In this document: positions 20,850 through 30,352 of the stretch, in pieces
How the letters are laid out: every line of letters begins with the position of its first letter
Numbering within the stretch: position 1 is the stretch's first letter
From: Polynucleobacter necessarius
GTDB taxonomy: Bacteria; Pseudomonadota; Gammaproteobacteria; Burkholderiales; Burkholderiaceae
Direction: 5' to 3'
Length of the DNA: 64,000 bases
Assembly (NCBI RefSeq): GCF_900096755.1
Contig: NZ_LT615227.1
Span: forward strand, 1,269,822 to 1,333,821
Notes under the pieces: generated by a model
Told to the model about the DNA's origin: nothing
Database searches by the model: none
The model's input: the letters and a program-made list of their open reading frames with translations, nothing else
Position numbers and translations under genes: made by a program

Positions 20850-21538
20850 ATGATTGAATACAAAAGACCGGACGGCAAAACCATAAATGGATATTTGGCT
20901 GAGCCTACCGACAAACCAAATGCGCCGGGTGTTGTGGTGATTCAGGAGTGGTGGGGCCTGGATGACGAAGTGAAGTCTGTTGCCGATCGCTTAGCTAAAG
21001 CGGGATATCGCGCGTTAGTGCCTGATCTATATCGCGGCAAATTAGCGCTCGAGGCTAATGAAGCTGAGCATCTGATGAATGATTTGAACTTTGGAGATGC
21101 TGCCGGACAAGATATTCGTGGGGCGGTTCAGTATCTGAAGGCGACTGGCAGCAAGAAGAGGTGGCCGTAACTGGTTTTTGTATGGGCGGCGCCTTAACAG
21201 TGCTATCGGCATGCAATGTTCCTGAATTAGATGGCACGGTGGTATGGTACGGATACCCTCCACTTGAATACGTGGATGCCAATGCAGTAAGTAAGCCGAT
21301 GTTGGCACATTGGGCTTTGCATGACGAGTTCTTTGCTCCGGCTGGAGTTGATCAATTAGAAGAAAAGCTAAAGGCGGCAGGAGCAAATATTGAGTTTTAT
21401 CGTTATGACACTAAGCATGCATTTGCGAATCCAAAGTCTGATGCTCGTGGTTTGCCGCCTCTAAAATACAATGCCGAGGCCGCCCAGTTGGCCCGGGATC
21501 ATCGCACCTTTGAATTTTTGAAAAAGAATTTAGCTTAA
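20850..21538 (+). pseudogene. dienelactone hydrolase family protein, frameshifted
   Basis: An alpha/beta-hydrolase of the carboxymethylenebutenolidase type, which opens dienelactone in chloroaromatic and beta-ketoadipate-like catabolism; many members have unknown substrates. The first frame has QEWWGLDDEVKSVADRLAKAGY, and the second has the nucleophile elbow TGFCMGGA (Cys) and the catalytic His in KHAFAN. The frames join at 21151-21160 (GCAAGAAGAGGTGG), where one missing G (K-K-E-V-A-V-T-G) or an extra AG pair explains the break. Restored length is about 230 residues, normal for the family. ATG 20850 follows AAGGGAAAG. Confidence 0.85.
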
Positions 21539-21564
21539 TCACGCTTTATTGATACATTTTTAAT

Positions 21565-22017
21565 ATGCGCCTGTTCTCTGAAAATCTCGCGGTTGAAATC
21601 TCTAGTTACTATCGCAACTTGGCGCTAGGCCATGGCGTTATCCCCAAGGTATTTACCTTGGTTAATGCTGAAGGGGATCAGTATCTTTTCTTTATCGATG
21701 ATCTTCGAATGGAAAAAGAAGAGGAGAATCAATTTCTCGCATATATCGTTGAGCAACATGATGCAGTTTCTTATGCTCGAGGCACCTTGGTGATTGTGGA
21801 GAACAATCAGCAGTTCATTGAGTTTGCAGTAGTTGATAAAGATGACGAAGAAGCCATAGTCTGCTCGGCAGAGTTAACCAGGGATATGGACGATAAACCG
21901 ATTGGTTTGAGCGAATTCGAAAAAACCTTGGTTAAAAAGGGGCCTATTATTTTTGGTGGATTGTTCGAGCCCATCAAACTCTCTGAAGCAAAGACTGAAG
22001 ATTTTCAAAGTCTATGA
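21565..22017 (+). CDS. conserved-looking acidic protein of unknown function
   Basis: A 150-residue soluble protein with strand-rich predicted character, many acidic residues (DDLRMEKEEENQF, DKDDEEAIVCSAELTRDMDD) and no recognisable catalytic motif, signal peptide or membrane segment. It starts 27 bases after the broken hydrolase and may be transcribed with it. The codon pattern matches its neighbours and the frame is uninterrupted, which supports a real gene. I do not assign a function. Confidence 0.7.
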   Translation: MRLFSENLAVEISSYYRNLALGHGVIPKVFTLVNAEGDQYLFFIDDLRMEKEEENQFLAYIVEQHDAVSYARGTLVIVENNQQFIEFAVVDKDDEEAIVCSAELTRDMDDKPIGLSEFEKTLVKKGPIIFGGLFEPIKLSEAKTEDFQSL

Positions 22018-22067
22018 GATGAAGTCCAAGATTCTTCATCGCAATATGGGGCTTTAAGTTACAGCGT

Positions 22068-23401
22068 CTAGGCACCAAATTTCTTTTTCAGAAATTTTGT
22101 ATAAAAAGCTTCTAGTGCAAAAGAGCCAATGAGCGCGCCAATTAATGCAATTGCGCTGCCAGGAGCATTTTCAATAACGCTCACCAAAAGCGTAACGAAT
22201 AAGTAGAGATTAATAATGATGGCTGTCCAGAGCGGCCATTGTCTAGCGCCAGTCTTCTTGCGAACCTTCAGATGACCATAGGTAATGGCGGCATAGACCA
22301 ATAAGAATGCTAGGCTGGCCATCTGCCCAACGATATTGAGCGGAAATATCAACACCAAGATGGCCACAAAGAGGGTGGATGCGCTGAGTGCGCCTGTCCG
22401 TGTTTTGAGAATCGTTTGGCCCAGCATTTGAGAGATTGAAGTTTTGCTCACCATATCGGCTGCAATATTAGAGGCGGCAAAAATCGTGGCATTGAGTGCT
22501 GCTGCGCCAATCACGGCAAACCCCGTCTTACCTGCAACGATCTGCGCTGCATTTGCAAGAACATGACCATTAAATTGCTGCATCTGTTCTGGTGGCAGCA
22601 GCAGAACTGTTGCGCTACTTACTAATACATAGGCAATCGTCACCAATATCAAGGCGGAAAACATCGCAAGCGGCAGTTCCTTTTGGGGTTTTTGCATGGC
22701 GTTTGATGAATTCGTCACTACGCCAAAACCTTGATAGTTGATATACAGAATGCCGGTAGCAATCGCTATGCCGTTGATGGATCCGCCAGCGGATTTAAAC
22801 GCGCTGATATCGGCAACGCGGATACCCTCAATTGAACACAGTAAGAGAGCGATAGTGACAAAGCCGATAGCCAGTGTTTCAGCGCGACCAACAAAATTGG
22901 TGCCAAGTACATTGATGCCAGCACATAAAACTACGATACCAGCACCGACCATTTTCACTTCGGTTGGCGAAAGACTGCCACCAAGCAATGTATTGGTGTA
23001 TTCAGAAAACCCGGCAGCATAAAGAGCGGCAGCAATTAAATACGCAATGTATTGAAAATTATTCAGGCCGCCTGCAATAACGCCAGGCCCAAAACTCATG
23101 ACGGTAAAAGTAGTAGCGCCGCCGCTACTTGGAAATGTGGCGCCTAATTTGGCGTATGAGTAAACAGAGAGAATGAGGCTGCAATGGCGCCAATCAGAAA
23201 AGCCAGGGGAATATGTGTTCCAGCATGCATGCTGGCTGTGCCAAGTAGAGAGAAGAGGCCGGCACCCATCATGCCGCCTATGCCTAAGGCGGTTGCGGAA
23301 AAAAGGCCAATGGCCTTGCCGTGCTTACTTGCTGTCTTTAGGAGCGCTGAATTCACAGAGATTTCTAGAGCCTGACTTGGGTGGGGCTTGTATTTGAGCA
23401 T
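22068..23401 (-). pseudogene. APC-family amino acid permease, frameshifted
   Basis: A basic/neutral amino-acid permease of the APC superfamily, about 444 residues if repaired. The N-terminal frame (MLKYKPHPSQALEIS; start 23401 after GGGGG) has the family motif GIGGMMGAGLFSLLG in helix 1. Near 23166-23173 the frame changes in an AGAGAG run: an added dinucleotide or one lost base turns S-V-Y-S-Y-A-K-L-G into a stop after THTPN. The remainder (FPSSGGATTF, VMSFGPGVIAGGLNNFQY, then eight or more helices) is open to 22068. A downstream ATG at 23099 could only make a truncated permease missing the first helices. Confidence 0.85.
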
Positions 23402-23434
23402 AATGCCCCCATATTTAGCCATAACTAGAGTATT

Positions 23435-23521
23435 TGGTGCCCAAGAAGGGACTCGAACCCCCACAACCTTACGATCGCCAGCACCTGAAGCTGGTGCGTC
23501 TACCAATTTCGCCACCTGGGC
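23435..23521 (-). tRNA. tRNA-Leu (anticodon CAG)
   Basis: The minus strand folds as a class II tRNA. The acceptor stem is GCCCAGG/CTTGGGC and CCA is encoded. The D arm is GCGAAATTGGTAGACGC, the anticodon stem is CCAGC/GCTGG around TTCAGGT (anticodon CAG, reading CUG), there is a long variable arm, and the T loop is GGTTCGAGTCC. Length is 87 bases including CCA. It precedes the broken permease on the same strand and is divergent from rnr. Confidence 0.97.
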
Positions 23522-23664
23522 ATGGCTCTATTATAGAGGGATGGGCATTTTTCGCCCTTTTCAACCCAATTTGGCTTTTTCCCTTCAGACTTGGTGGTTT
23601 GATACAGTAGCCTTAATTCATAACAAAAATAGCTATATAAGGCATGTATTGCCGAAGGAATTAA

Positions 23665-26030
23665 ATGCGTAAAGCAAAAGACTTGGTGCCACGTGAGGCT
23701 GACCGCTTAGGAACAGTCCAAAGGCATCGAGACGGATTTGGATTTGTCATTCCCGATGATGGTGGTGAAGACATATTTCTCTCGGAAAGAGAAATGTCCC
23801 GCGTCATGCACGGCGACAGAGTAAATGTCAGGGTATTAGGAACAGATCGGCGTGGTCGTCCAGAGGGGCGGATCGCTGAAGTGGTTCTGCACGCCAATAA
23901 AGTCGTGATTGGACGACTCTTAAATGAGAATGGTGTTTTGATTGTTGCGCCTGAAGATAAGCGTATTGGTCACGACATTTTGATTCCTCCTAAGGCTCAA
24001 GGTAATGCCAAGCTTGGACAAGTAGTTAGCGTTGAGATCATTGATTATCCGGATAGCTATCGCCAGGCGGTAGGTCGTGTAGTCGAGGTCTTAGGCGAGA
24101 TTGATGATCCTGGAATGGAAATTGAGATTGCCGTGCGCAAGTATGGCGTTCCTCATGAGTTCTCGGCTGCAGCTATGAAAGAAGCGGCTGCTTTGCCTGA
24201 CACGGTTCAGCAGGCAGATTTAGAAGGTCGTGTCGATTTACGTGATGTACCGCTGGTAACGATTGACGGTGCAGATGCTCGCGATTTTGATGATGCGGTT
24301 TATTGTGAGCCGGTCATGTACGGTAAGACTAAAGCGTGGCGTCTGATTGTCGCTATTGCGGACGTCTCTCATTATGTAAAGCCGGGCCAGCCACTAGACG
24401 ATGATGGTCTGTTACGGGCGACTTCAGTGTATTTCCCAAGGCGCGTGATTCCGATGTTGCCGGAGAAGATTTCAAATGGCCTTTGCTCATTAAACCCTGG
24501 AGTAGATCGACTGTGTATGGTCTGCGACTCTGTGGTTGATAACAATGGCATTGTGCTGGCATACCAGTTTTATCCAGCAGTGATGCATTCTGCACAGCGT
24601 TTTACCTATGACACTGTCTGGGAAATTCTCTCTAATAGTAAGGGTCCTGAAGCAGCGCGTTTTGCACCGTTCCGCCCTTTGCTGACCAATCTATATTCTC
24701 TTTACAAAATTCTGCTGGCTGCGCGCGAGAAGCGGGGTGCTATCGAATTTGAAACCACTGAGACTCAAATTATTAGTAATGAGCTGGGCAAGATACTTCG
24801 CATTGAACCGCGTATCCGTAATGATGCGCATCGCTTAATTGAAGAGTGCATGTTGACTGCTAACGTTTGTGCTGCTGACTTTATTGAGAAGAATAAACAT
24901 CTGAGTTTGTATCGCGTGCATAGTGAGCCATCAGAAGAAAAGCTGATGACCTTGCGCCAAGTTCTGCGAACCTCAGGCCTATCTTTGGGTGGCAGTGAAA
25001 AACCAAAGCCGCGCGATTTTGCCAAGCTGATTCGTGAGATTAAAGATCGTCCTGATGCCAATATGCTTCAGTCAGTTGTCTTGCGCTCTATGCAGCAAGC
25101 AATGTACCAACCAGATAACGAAGGTCACTTTGGTCTGGCATACCCCGCTTACTCGCACTTCACGAGTCCGATCCGCCGCTATCCGGATTTATTGACACAT
25201 CGAGTCATAAAGTCGATTCTGCAGAAAAAGCCGTATGTTCCGGTCTTGCCGCCGAAGGTTCCATTGAACTTAACCTTGCCACGTAAGGGCAAAGGTCGTG
25301 AGAACGCAGTGAATGCCAAAAAATCCCAAAGCGATGCAAAAGCAGGGGCTGAAAAAGGAGCTAAACCAGCTAAGGGCGCCAATGCAGCATTGCCAATCTG
25401 GGGTCAGTTGGGCGTGCATTGCTCATCAAACGAGCGTCGCGCGATGTAGAGGCATGGCTCAAGTGTTATTACATGCGCGACCATTTGGGTCAAGAATACG
25501 CTGGCACGGTAACGGGCGTTGCCAACTTTAGTTTATTTATTCAGTTGGAAAATCTTTTTGTCGAAGGCATGGTGCACGTCACTGAGCTAGGCGGGGATTA
25601 CTTCCAATACGACGAGGCTCGCCAAGAGTTGCGTGGTGAGCGTACAGGTATTCGTTATCGCTTAGGTGATCGTATGCATGTATTGGTAAGTCGTGTTGAC
25701 CTGGATGCTCGCAAGATTGAATTTAGCCTTGTTAAATCGGTTGGCGCAGAACCAGGCGGCTCCTCAAATCGTCGCCAACTATTACTGGCAACGGATACTG
25801 GTAGACCTAATAAGAAGGCTGCGTCTAAAAAGAGCCGGCCTGATAGCAAGATTCCGCAAAAACCTAGTGGCATTAATGTCAATGCTGCTAAGTCAGCCGG
25901 CACTTTAGGTGCCAATCAATCCAAGAGCAAGGCAACCCGCAAAAACGGTAAATCCAAGCCTGGGAGAGTTGTTGGTAAGCCCGCTGGAAGTAAGCCGCCA
26001 GTCCGCAGTACAAAAGCGCGTCGTAAATAA
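23665..26030 (+). pseudogene. rnr: ribonuclease R, broken by a short internal deletion
   Basis: RNase R is the 3'-5' exonuclease that degrades structured RNA and acts in rRNA and tmRNA quality control. The first frame has cold-shock domains (QRHRDGFGFVIPDDGGEDIF), the RNB catalytic site DGADARDFDDAVYC and HFTSPIRRYPDLLTHR, then a Lys/Ala-rich insertion before GVHCSSNERRA. There the frame ends at 25449. The rest (SRDVEAWLKCYYMRDH, the S1 domain VEGMVHVTELG, a basic tail) is in another frame to 26030. The expected ERRA-D-E-A-SRDVEAW implies loss of about 16 bases between two GCGTCGCGCG copies near 25430-25445. The remaining product would keep RNB but lose S1. The N-terminal winged-helix part of longer homologues is absent. 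Confidence 0.85.
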
Positions 26031-26065
26031 TTACGTCGTCAATAGAGATTGAGTTAGAAAAGATA

Positions 26066-26821
26066 ATGAAACAAATATTGGTAGGTTTTCATGCGGTTCA
26101 AGCGCGTTTACGTGTTGATCCAGATAGCTTGAAGTCGGTGTACTTTGATCCTAGCCGTCGTGATAGACGTATGGGGGATTTCTTAAAACAGGCTGAAGAG
26201 ATGTTGGGTGAGCGTTTGCATGCTGCCGATGCTGAACGTTTGCATAAATTAACAGGACATGATCGCCATCAAGGCGTAGTCGCCTTAGCAGAAAAAATGA
26301 CTATCGCTCGCACCATCACAGAAGTGGTTGAGGATGTAGAGGGTGCAAAAGAGAAACCACTATTTCTGGTATTGGATGGCGTAACCGATCCCCATAACTT
26401 CGGCGCATGCCTGCGGGTAGGCGACGGCGCCGGAGTGGATGCAGTAGTAATTCCTAAAGACCGCTCAGCTTCGATCAATGCGACTGTGAGTAAGGTATCA
26501 AGCGGGGCATCCGAAGTCATGCCGGTGATTACCGTGACGAATCTCGTTCGCAGCATGAAAGAGATGCAAGAAGCTGGTGTTTGGCTGATTGGTACGGATG
26601 ATGAGGCAACAAAATCAATTTATGACATCGATCTCACGGGCTCCATTGGTATTGTGATGGGTGCCGAAGGTGAGGGCATGCGTCGCCTCACGAAAGAGAA
26701 CTGTGATGAGCTCGTACGTATCCCAATGCAAGGCGTGGTCTCGAGTTTGAATGTCTCCGTTGCAAGTGGCGTATGCTTGTATGAGGCATTAAGACAGCGC
26801 CTAGCTAAAGCTGCCAAGTAA
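26066..26821 (+). CDS. rlmB: 23S rRNA (guanosine-2'-O)-methyltransferase RlmB
   Basis: A 251-residue SPOUT enzyme that methylates the 2'-OH of G2251 in the ribosomal P loop. The N-terminal L30e-like substrate-binding domain (HAVQARLRVDPDSLKSVYFD) is followed by the trefoil-knot domain with DGVTDPHNFGACLRVGDGAGV, VMGAEGEGMRRL and the knot motif PMQGVVSSLNVSVASGVCLYE. Full length, 35 bases after rnr, the same order as rnr-rlmB in E. coli. Confidence 0.96.
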   Translation: MKQILVGFHAVQARLRVDPDSLKSVYFDPSRRDRRMGDFLKQAEEMLGERLHAADAERLHKLTGHDRHQGVVALAEKMTIARTITEVVEDVEGAKEKPLFLVLDGVTDPHNFGACLRVGDGAGVDAVVIPKDRSASINATVSKVSSGASEVMPVITVTNLVRSMKEMQEAGVWLIGTDDEATKSIYDIDLTGSIGIVMGAEGEGMRRLTKENCDELVRIPMQGVVSSLNVSVASGVCLYEALRQRLAKAAK

Positions 26822-26839
26822 CTTGAAAAGAGGTTTGCT

Positions 26840-27025
26840 ATGAAATGCAATATTGGTCACACCGATCGCGTTCTACGCATGACTGTTGGCGTAACCCTCA
26901 TGGGCTTGGCAGGTTTTGGAATTACGGGCCCCTGGGCTTGGATTGGCATTGTCCCTCTGTTAACGGGAATGATCGGCAATTGCCCGGCCTATAGCATTCT
27001 TGGTATCAATACAGCTAAAAAGTAA
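26840..27025 (+). CDS. DUF2892 (YgaP-like) small inner-membrane protein
   Basis: A 61-residue protein matching the DUF2892 pattern: a short polar start with Cys (MKCNIGHTDRVLRM), two hydrophobic segments separated by ITGPWAW, and a conserved ending GNCPAYSILGINT. It is the membrane half of YgaP without the rhodanese domain. Function is unknown; relatives are often near sulfur or redox genes, but none is adjacent here. AAGAGG precedes the ATG. Confidence 0.85.
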   Translation: MKCNIGHTDRVLRMTVGVTLMGLAGFGITGPWAWIGIVPLLTGMIGNCPAYSILGINTAKK

Positions 27026-27111
27026 GGCGTCCACTCACTCGCAATACCAATTTTTAGGGGCGCCATCCCGGGGTAAATAGGCAGCACAACTAAATTGTTC
27101 TACAGGGTTTT

Positions 27112-28002
27112 ATGTTTAATAAAAATCACGAATTCATTCTCTGGCTGCTTGTTGCTCTCTTTGCCATTATTTCCTTCATCGGTGCAATGCCATTTGCTGT
27201 CGGTATCGCTGGAAAATTAAGCATTATTGCCATTTCTGCGCGATTACTTTTTGCCATTTCTGCGCGATTACTTTTTGCCTTAATACACGGCTCACAGCGA
27301 TTGGGTTGGCGCAGACTCGGAATCATGTTTGGCATCACATGCATTGTTAGCTGGTGTTATGAATCCTTAAGCATTGCAACTGGTTTCCCTTTTGGCCATT
27401 ACGTTTATACATCTGAATTGGGGCTAAAACTAGGAACTGTCCCGCTAATGATCATGCCATCCTATTTTGGCGTTTGCTACCTTGCATGGGCTTTAGCTCA
27501 CGTTCTTTTGCATAAATTTGATCTCAAAATTGAGAAACGTTTGATGTTTGCAATTCCCGTTATTGCCAGTTTTATTATGGTGATGTGGGATATGAGTATT
27601 GACCCAGCATCATCTACAGTTAAGCATGAGTGGATTTGGCGTGACGGAGGAGGTTACTTTGGGGTTCCTTTTTCTAACTTCATGGGGTGGTTTCTCTGCG
27701 TCTACACCATCTTCCAGTTTTGGGCATTTTATTTAATGCGCTCAAATGAAATGCAAAATTGTGCTGAGGACAGCAAGAAATCAAGCTGGTATCTTGTGAT
27801 TATTATTTACGGCAGTATTTTTCTGGGGCCTATTTCAGCTGTATTTACAAACACTGGTGGCAGCGTTACTGATGCCAGCTCTCAGGTCTGGCCTTTGAAA
27901 GCGCTTTATGAAACTTTAGGGCTGGTACCTATTTTTACAATGCTTTTTGTAATCTGCTTAGCTTTTTTCAAAGTGCAGAAGAGCACAATTGGCAGTAAGT
28001 AA
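27112..28002 (+). CDS. carotenoid biosynthesis (CruF/DUF422-type) membrane protein
   Basis: A 296-residue multi-pass membrane protein of the family that includes CruF, a carotenoid 1',2'-hydratase. Recognisable features are SWCYESLSIATGFPFGHYVYT, WDMSIDPASSTV and GGGYFGVPFSNFMGWFLCVY, with conserved acidic and Trp residues between helices. The first helices contain an in-frame 8-residue duplication (AISARLLF twice). The frame is otherwise open. No other carotenoid gene is in the window, so the substrate is unproven. Confidence 0.75.
   Translation: MFNKNHEFILWLLVALFAIISFIGAMPFAVGIAGKLSIIAISARLLFAISARLLFALIHGSQRLGWRRLGIMFGITCIVSWCYESLSIATGFPFGHYVYTSELGLKLGTVPLMIMPSYFGVCYLAWALAHVLLHKFDLKIEKRLMFAIPVIASFIMVMWDMSIDPASSTVKHEWIWRDGGGYFGVPFSNFMGWFLCVYTIFQFWAFYLMRSNEMQNCAEDSKKSSWYLVIIIYGSIFLGPISAVFTNTGGSVTDASSQVWPLKALYETLGLVPIFTMLFVICLAFFKVQKSTIGSK
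27229..27276. repeat. 24-bp exact tandem duplication inside the carotenoid-type gene
   Basis: A 24-base unit beginning GCCATTTCTGCGCG is repeated twice without mismatch. It keeps frame and inserts eight residues (AISARLLF) near the first or second membrane helix. Perfect identity suggests a recent event. Confidence 0.9.
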
Positions 28003-28017
28003 TTGGGTAAGGCGCAA

Positions 28018-28995
28018 TTATTTTGCGAGCAGTATTTCGAGTTTTTCAGTATCCGCGCAGAAGTTCCGAATACCTTCGGCTAATTTCTCGGTTGCCATAG
28101 CATCGTTATTGAGTTGCAGGCGGAAACTGGACTCATCCAATTTCAAAGGCGTAATACCCCCAGTCTGTAACGCAGAGCTAGCGTTAGCGGCATCCAGCTT
28201 TTTGCCTACTACCGCATTGCTACCTTGTAATTCAGCTAGTAGCTCTGGACTAATCGTTAACAGGTCCACTCCAGCTAGCCCCAATATTTGGCTAGTGTTC
28301 CGAAAACTCGCCCCCATGATTTCTGTAGGGATGCCAAAGTGCTTGTAATAGTGAAAAATTCTCTTCACTGAAGTCACGCCCGGATCATTCGCTCCACCAT
28401 TGTTTGCATCACTCCAATTTGCACCGAGTTTTGCTTTGTACCAATCGGTAATGCGGCCTACAAATGGTGAAATCAGTTTAGCGTTAGCGGCGCCACATGC
28501 AGCGGCCTGTACTAAAGAGAAGAGCAGGGTCATGTTGCAATGAATACCACTAGCTTCTAACTCTTTAGCGGCTGCAATACCTTCCCATGTGCCAGCTAAT
28601 TTAATCAGAATACGTTTGCGATCAATCCCATGTGATTCGTAAAGAGCAATTAAATGTTTTGCTTTTGCTACTGTAGCTTTGGTATCAAAAGATAATCTTG
28701 CATCCACTTCTGCGGATACTCTTCCTGGGACGATTTTTAGAATCTCTAAGCCAAAAGCAACCAAGATGTAGTCAACTAAGTCTGTAGGGCTCATGCCGGG
28801 ATGTGCATCTTTAACGGATTGCACAAGACTCTGGTAATTACTTTGCTGGGCTGCTTTCAGAATCAATGAAGGATTGGTAGTCGCATCTTGCGGCTGAAAT
28901 GCCTGCATATGCTCAAAATCGCCTGTATCGGCTACTACCGTAGTGAGTTTCTTGAGTTGCTCAAGTTGGCTGGATGCTAAAGAGGTGCTATTCAT
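28018..28995 (-). CDS. tal: transaldolase
   Basis: A 325-residue cytoplasmic enzyme of the pentose phosphate pathway, exchanging a dihydroxyacetone unit between sedoheptulose-7-phosphate and glyceraldehyde-3-phosphate. Motifs are [12 protein letters not shown], the Schiff-base Lys in [28 protein letters not shown] and [11 protein letters not shown]. Most relatives read K-I/L-A-S-T-W; here Ser is Gly (LAGTWEG), a mild change next to the catalytic Lys. Convergent with the carotenoid-type gene and divergent from rpiA, the other pentose phosphate gene. Confidence 0.95.
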   Translation of the reverse strand: MNSTSLASSQLEQLKKLTTVVADTGDFEHMQAFQPQDATTNPSLILKAAQQSNYQSLVQSVKDAHPGMSPTDLVDYILVAFGLEILKIVPGRVSAEVDARLSFDTKATVAKAKHLIALYESHGIDRKRILIKLAGTWEGIAAAKELEASGIHCNMTLLFSLVQAAACGAANAKLISPFVGRITDWYKAKLGANWSDANNGGANDPGVTSVKRIFHYYKHFGIPTEIMGASFRNTSQILGLAGVDLLTISPELLAELQGSNAVVGKKLDAANASSALQTGGITPLKLDESSFRLQLNNDAMATEKLAEGIRNFCADTEKLEILLAK

Positions 28996-29096
28996 AAGGG
29001 TGCAAGGCGATCACAAAAGGAATTTTCTTGAATGTCATATGATAGATGGATTATTTACTCAGTTCCAGTTAAGGCATAAGGACATTTGGCAGACCT

Positions 29097-29807
29097 ATGA
29101 ATCAGGATCAACTTAAGCAAATGGTAGGTGAGGCGGCTCGAGATGAGGTTCTCAAACTCTCGGCCGGTCAAATATTGGGGGTAGGTACTGGTTCTACTGC
29201 TAATTGCTTTATTGATGCTCTAGCGCCACATAAGGATCATTTTGCTGGCACGGTATCAAGCTCAAACGCCACAACCGAACGATTGCTTAAGCATGGCTTC
29301 AAAGTGCTTAACCCGAATGATGTAGTGAGCTTGCCTGCATATGTCGATGGCGCTGATGAAATTGATCCAGCCGGTCATATGATTAAGGGTGGCGGCGGAG
29401 CTCTAACTAGAGAAAAAATTATCGCCTCTATGGCCAAGCAATTTATTTGTATTTGCGACTCCTCAAAGCAAGTGCCTGTATTGGGTAATTTCGCACTACC
29501 AGTGGAAATTATTCCATTGGCTCAGGGCATTGTCACTAGAGAGCTAGAAAAATTTGGCGGCAAAGTTAGTTTGCGTCTAGCGAAAAACACTCGCCCCGAT
29601 TTAAATCAAACCCCAAGCGAACCGTTTGCGACAGATAACGGTGGCTGGATATTGGATGTAGCAGGATTGAAAATTTCAGATCCACTGAAGATGGAGTCGC
29701 AGATTAATCAAATTGCTGGCGTCATCACTGTCGGCCTATTTGCAAAAGAGAAGGTCAATATTTTGCTAGTCAGCAATGCTGCTGGCGTTGAAAGAATTGC
29801 GTTTTAG
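29097..29807 (+). CDS. rpiA: ribose-5-phosphate isomerase A
   Basis: A 236-residue enzyme that interconverts ribose-5-phosphate and ribulose-5-phosphate. It shows LGVGTGSTANCFIDAL, SSNATTERL, YVDGADEIDPAGHMIKGGGGALTREKI (catalytic Asp, Glu and Lys) and VPVLGNFALPVEI. Full length. It is divergent from tal, a sensible pairing for the non-oxidative pentose phosphate branch. Confidence 0.96.
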   Translation: MNQDQLKQMVGEAARDEVLKLSAGQILGVGTGSTANCFIDALAPHKDHFAGTVSSSNATTERLLKHGFKVLNPNDVVSLPAYVDGADEIDPAGHMIKGGGGALTREKIIASMAKQFICICDSSKQVPVLGNFALPVEIIPLAQGIVTRELEKFGGKVSLRLAKNTRPDLNQTPSEPFATDNGGWILDVAGLKISDPLKMESQINQIAGVITVGLFAKEKVNILLVSNAAGVERIAF

Positions 29808-29812
29808 ACAAT

Positions 29813-29850
29813 AAACAACCCGATGGGGATGCCCCCCGTCGGGTTGTTTT
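29813..29850. terminator. bidirectional intrinsic terminator between rpiA and yggX
   Basis: A long stem (AAACAACCCGATGGGG paired with CCCCGTCGGGTTGTTT, one G-U pair) and a 5-base loop, with T run on the plus strand and A run on the left. It begins six bases after the rpiA stop. Confidence 0.88.
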
Positions 29851-30056
29851 GCCATGGTTTGCATGGCGCAGGCGCTCGGAAGGTATTTAGTTCCTTAGCC
29901 TATAAGCACATAGATGCGCTTATTTGTAATGGCTTTCGCCAATGTGGCAGCGCACTCTAACTGCATCGCCACAACTTCATCCTATGCTTCGATATTTATG
30001 GTGTCAAGAATAAGATGGCATTTTTATGGGGATTCGATGCTGTACCGCAATAACAA

Positions 30057-30329
30057 TTACTCTGCTGGCGGTACATAGCCTTGCGCCATATCCGCGCCAC
30101 CCTCAAAGAAATACTTCTCTACTTGCTTTAAAAGGTATTGGCGTGCGCGTGGGTCTGCCATGTTGAGGCGATTTTCATTGATCAACATAGTTTGTTGCTT
30201 TAACCAAGCGGCCCAAGCTTCTTTAGATACTTGATTCCAAATCTTTTTGCCAAGTTCACCAGGAAGTGGGGCGAAATCCATGCCTTCAGTTTCCTTATTC
30301 AGTTTGATGCATTGAACCATGCGTGCCAT
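30057..30329 (-). CDS. yggX: probable Fe(2+)-trafficking protein YggX
   Basis: A 90-residue protein of the YggX family, which protects Fe-S proteins from oxidants and may carry iron. It has the conserved early Cys ([11 protein letters not shown]), [19 protein letters not shown] and the helical [20 protein letters not shown]. It follows argA by 23 bases on the same strand, an arrangement common in betaproteobacteria. Confidence 0.95.
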   Translation of the reverse strand: MARMVQCIKLNKETEGMDFAPLPGELGKKIWNQVSKEAWAAWLKQQTMLINENRLNMADPRARQYLLKQVEKYFFEGGADMAQGYVPPAE

Positions 30330-30352
30330 CTGTAATGCCTTTCTTATATCTC

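Noticed and set aside
22020..22047. Hairpin GATGAA...TTCATC after the unknown gene at 21565
   Set aside because: Only six paired bases, a long loop and no T tract; not convincing as a terminator.
23388..23672. 94-codon plus-strand frame across the tRNA-Leu region
   Set aside because: It reads through the complement of a confident tRNA gene.
29860..30050. Possible coding remnant on the minus strand between yggX and the rpiA terminator (fragment AMQLECAATLAKAITNKRI)
   Set aside because: About 28 codons bounded by stops, no start and no recognised family; too little to support a feature.
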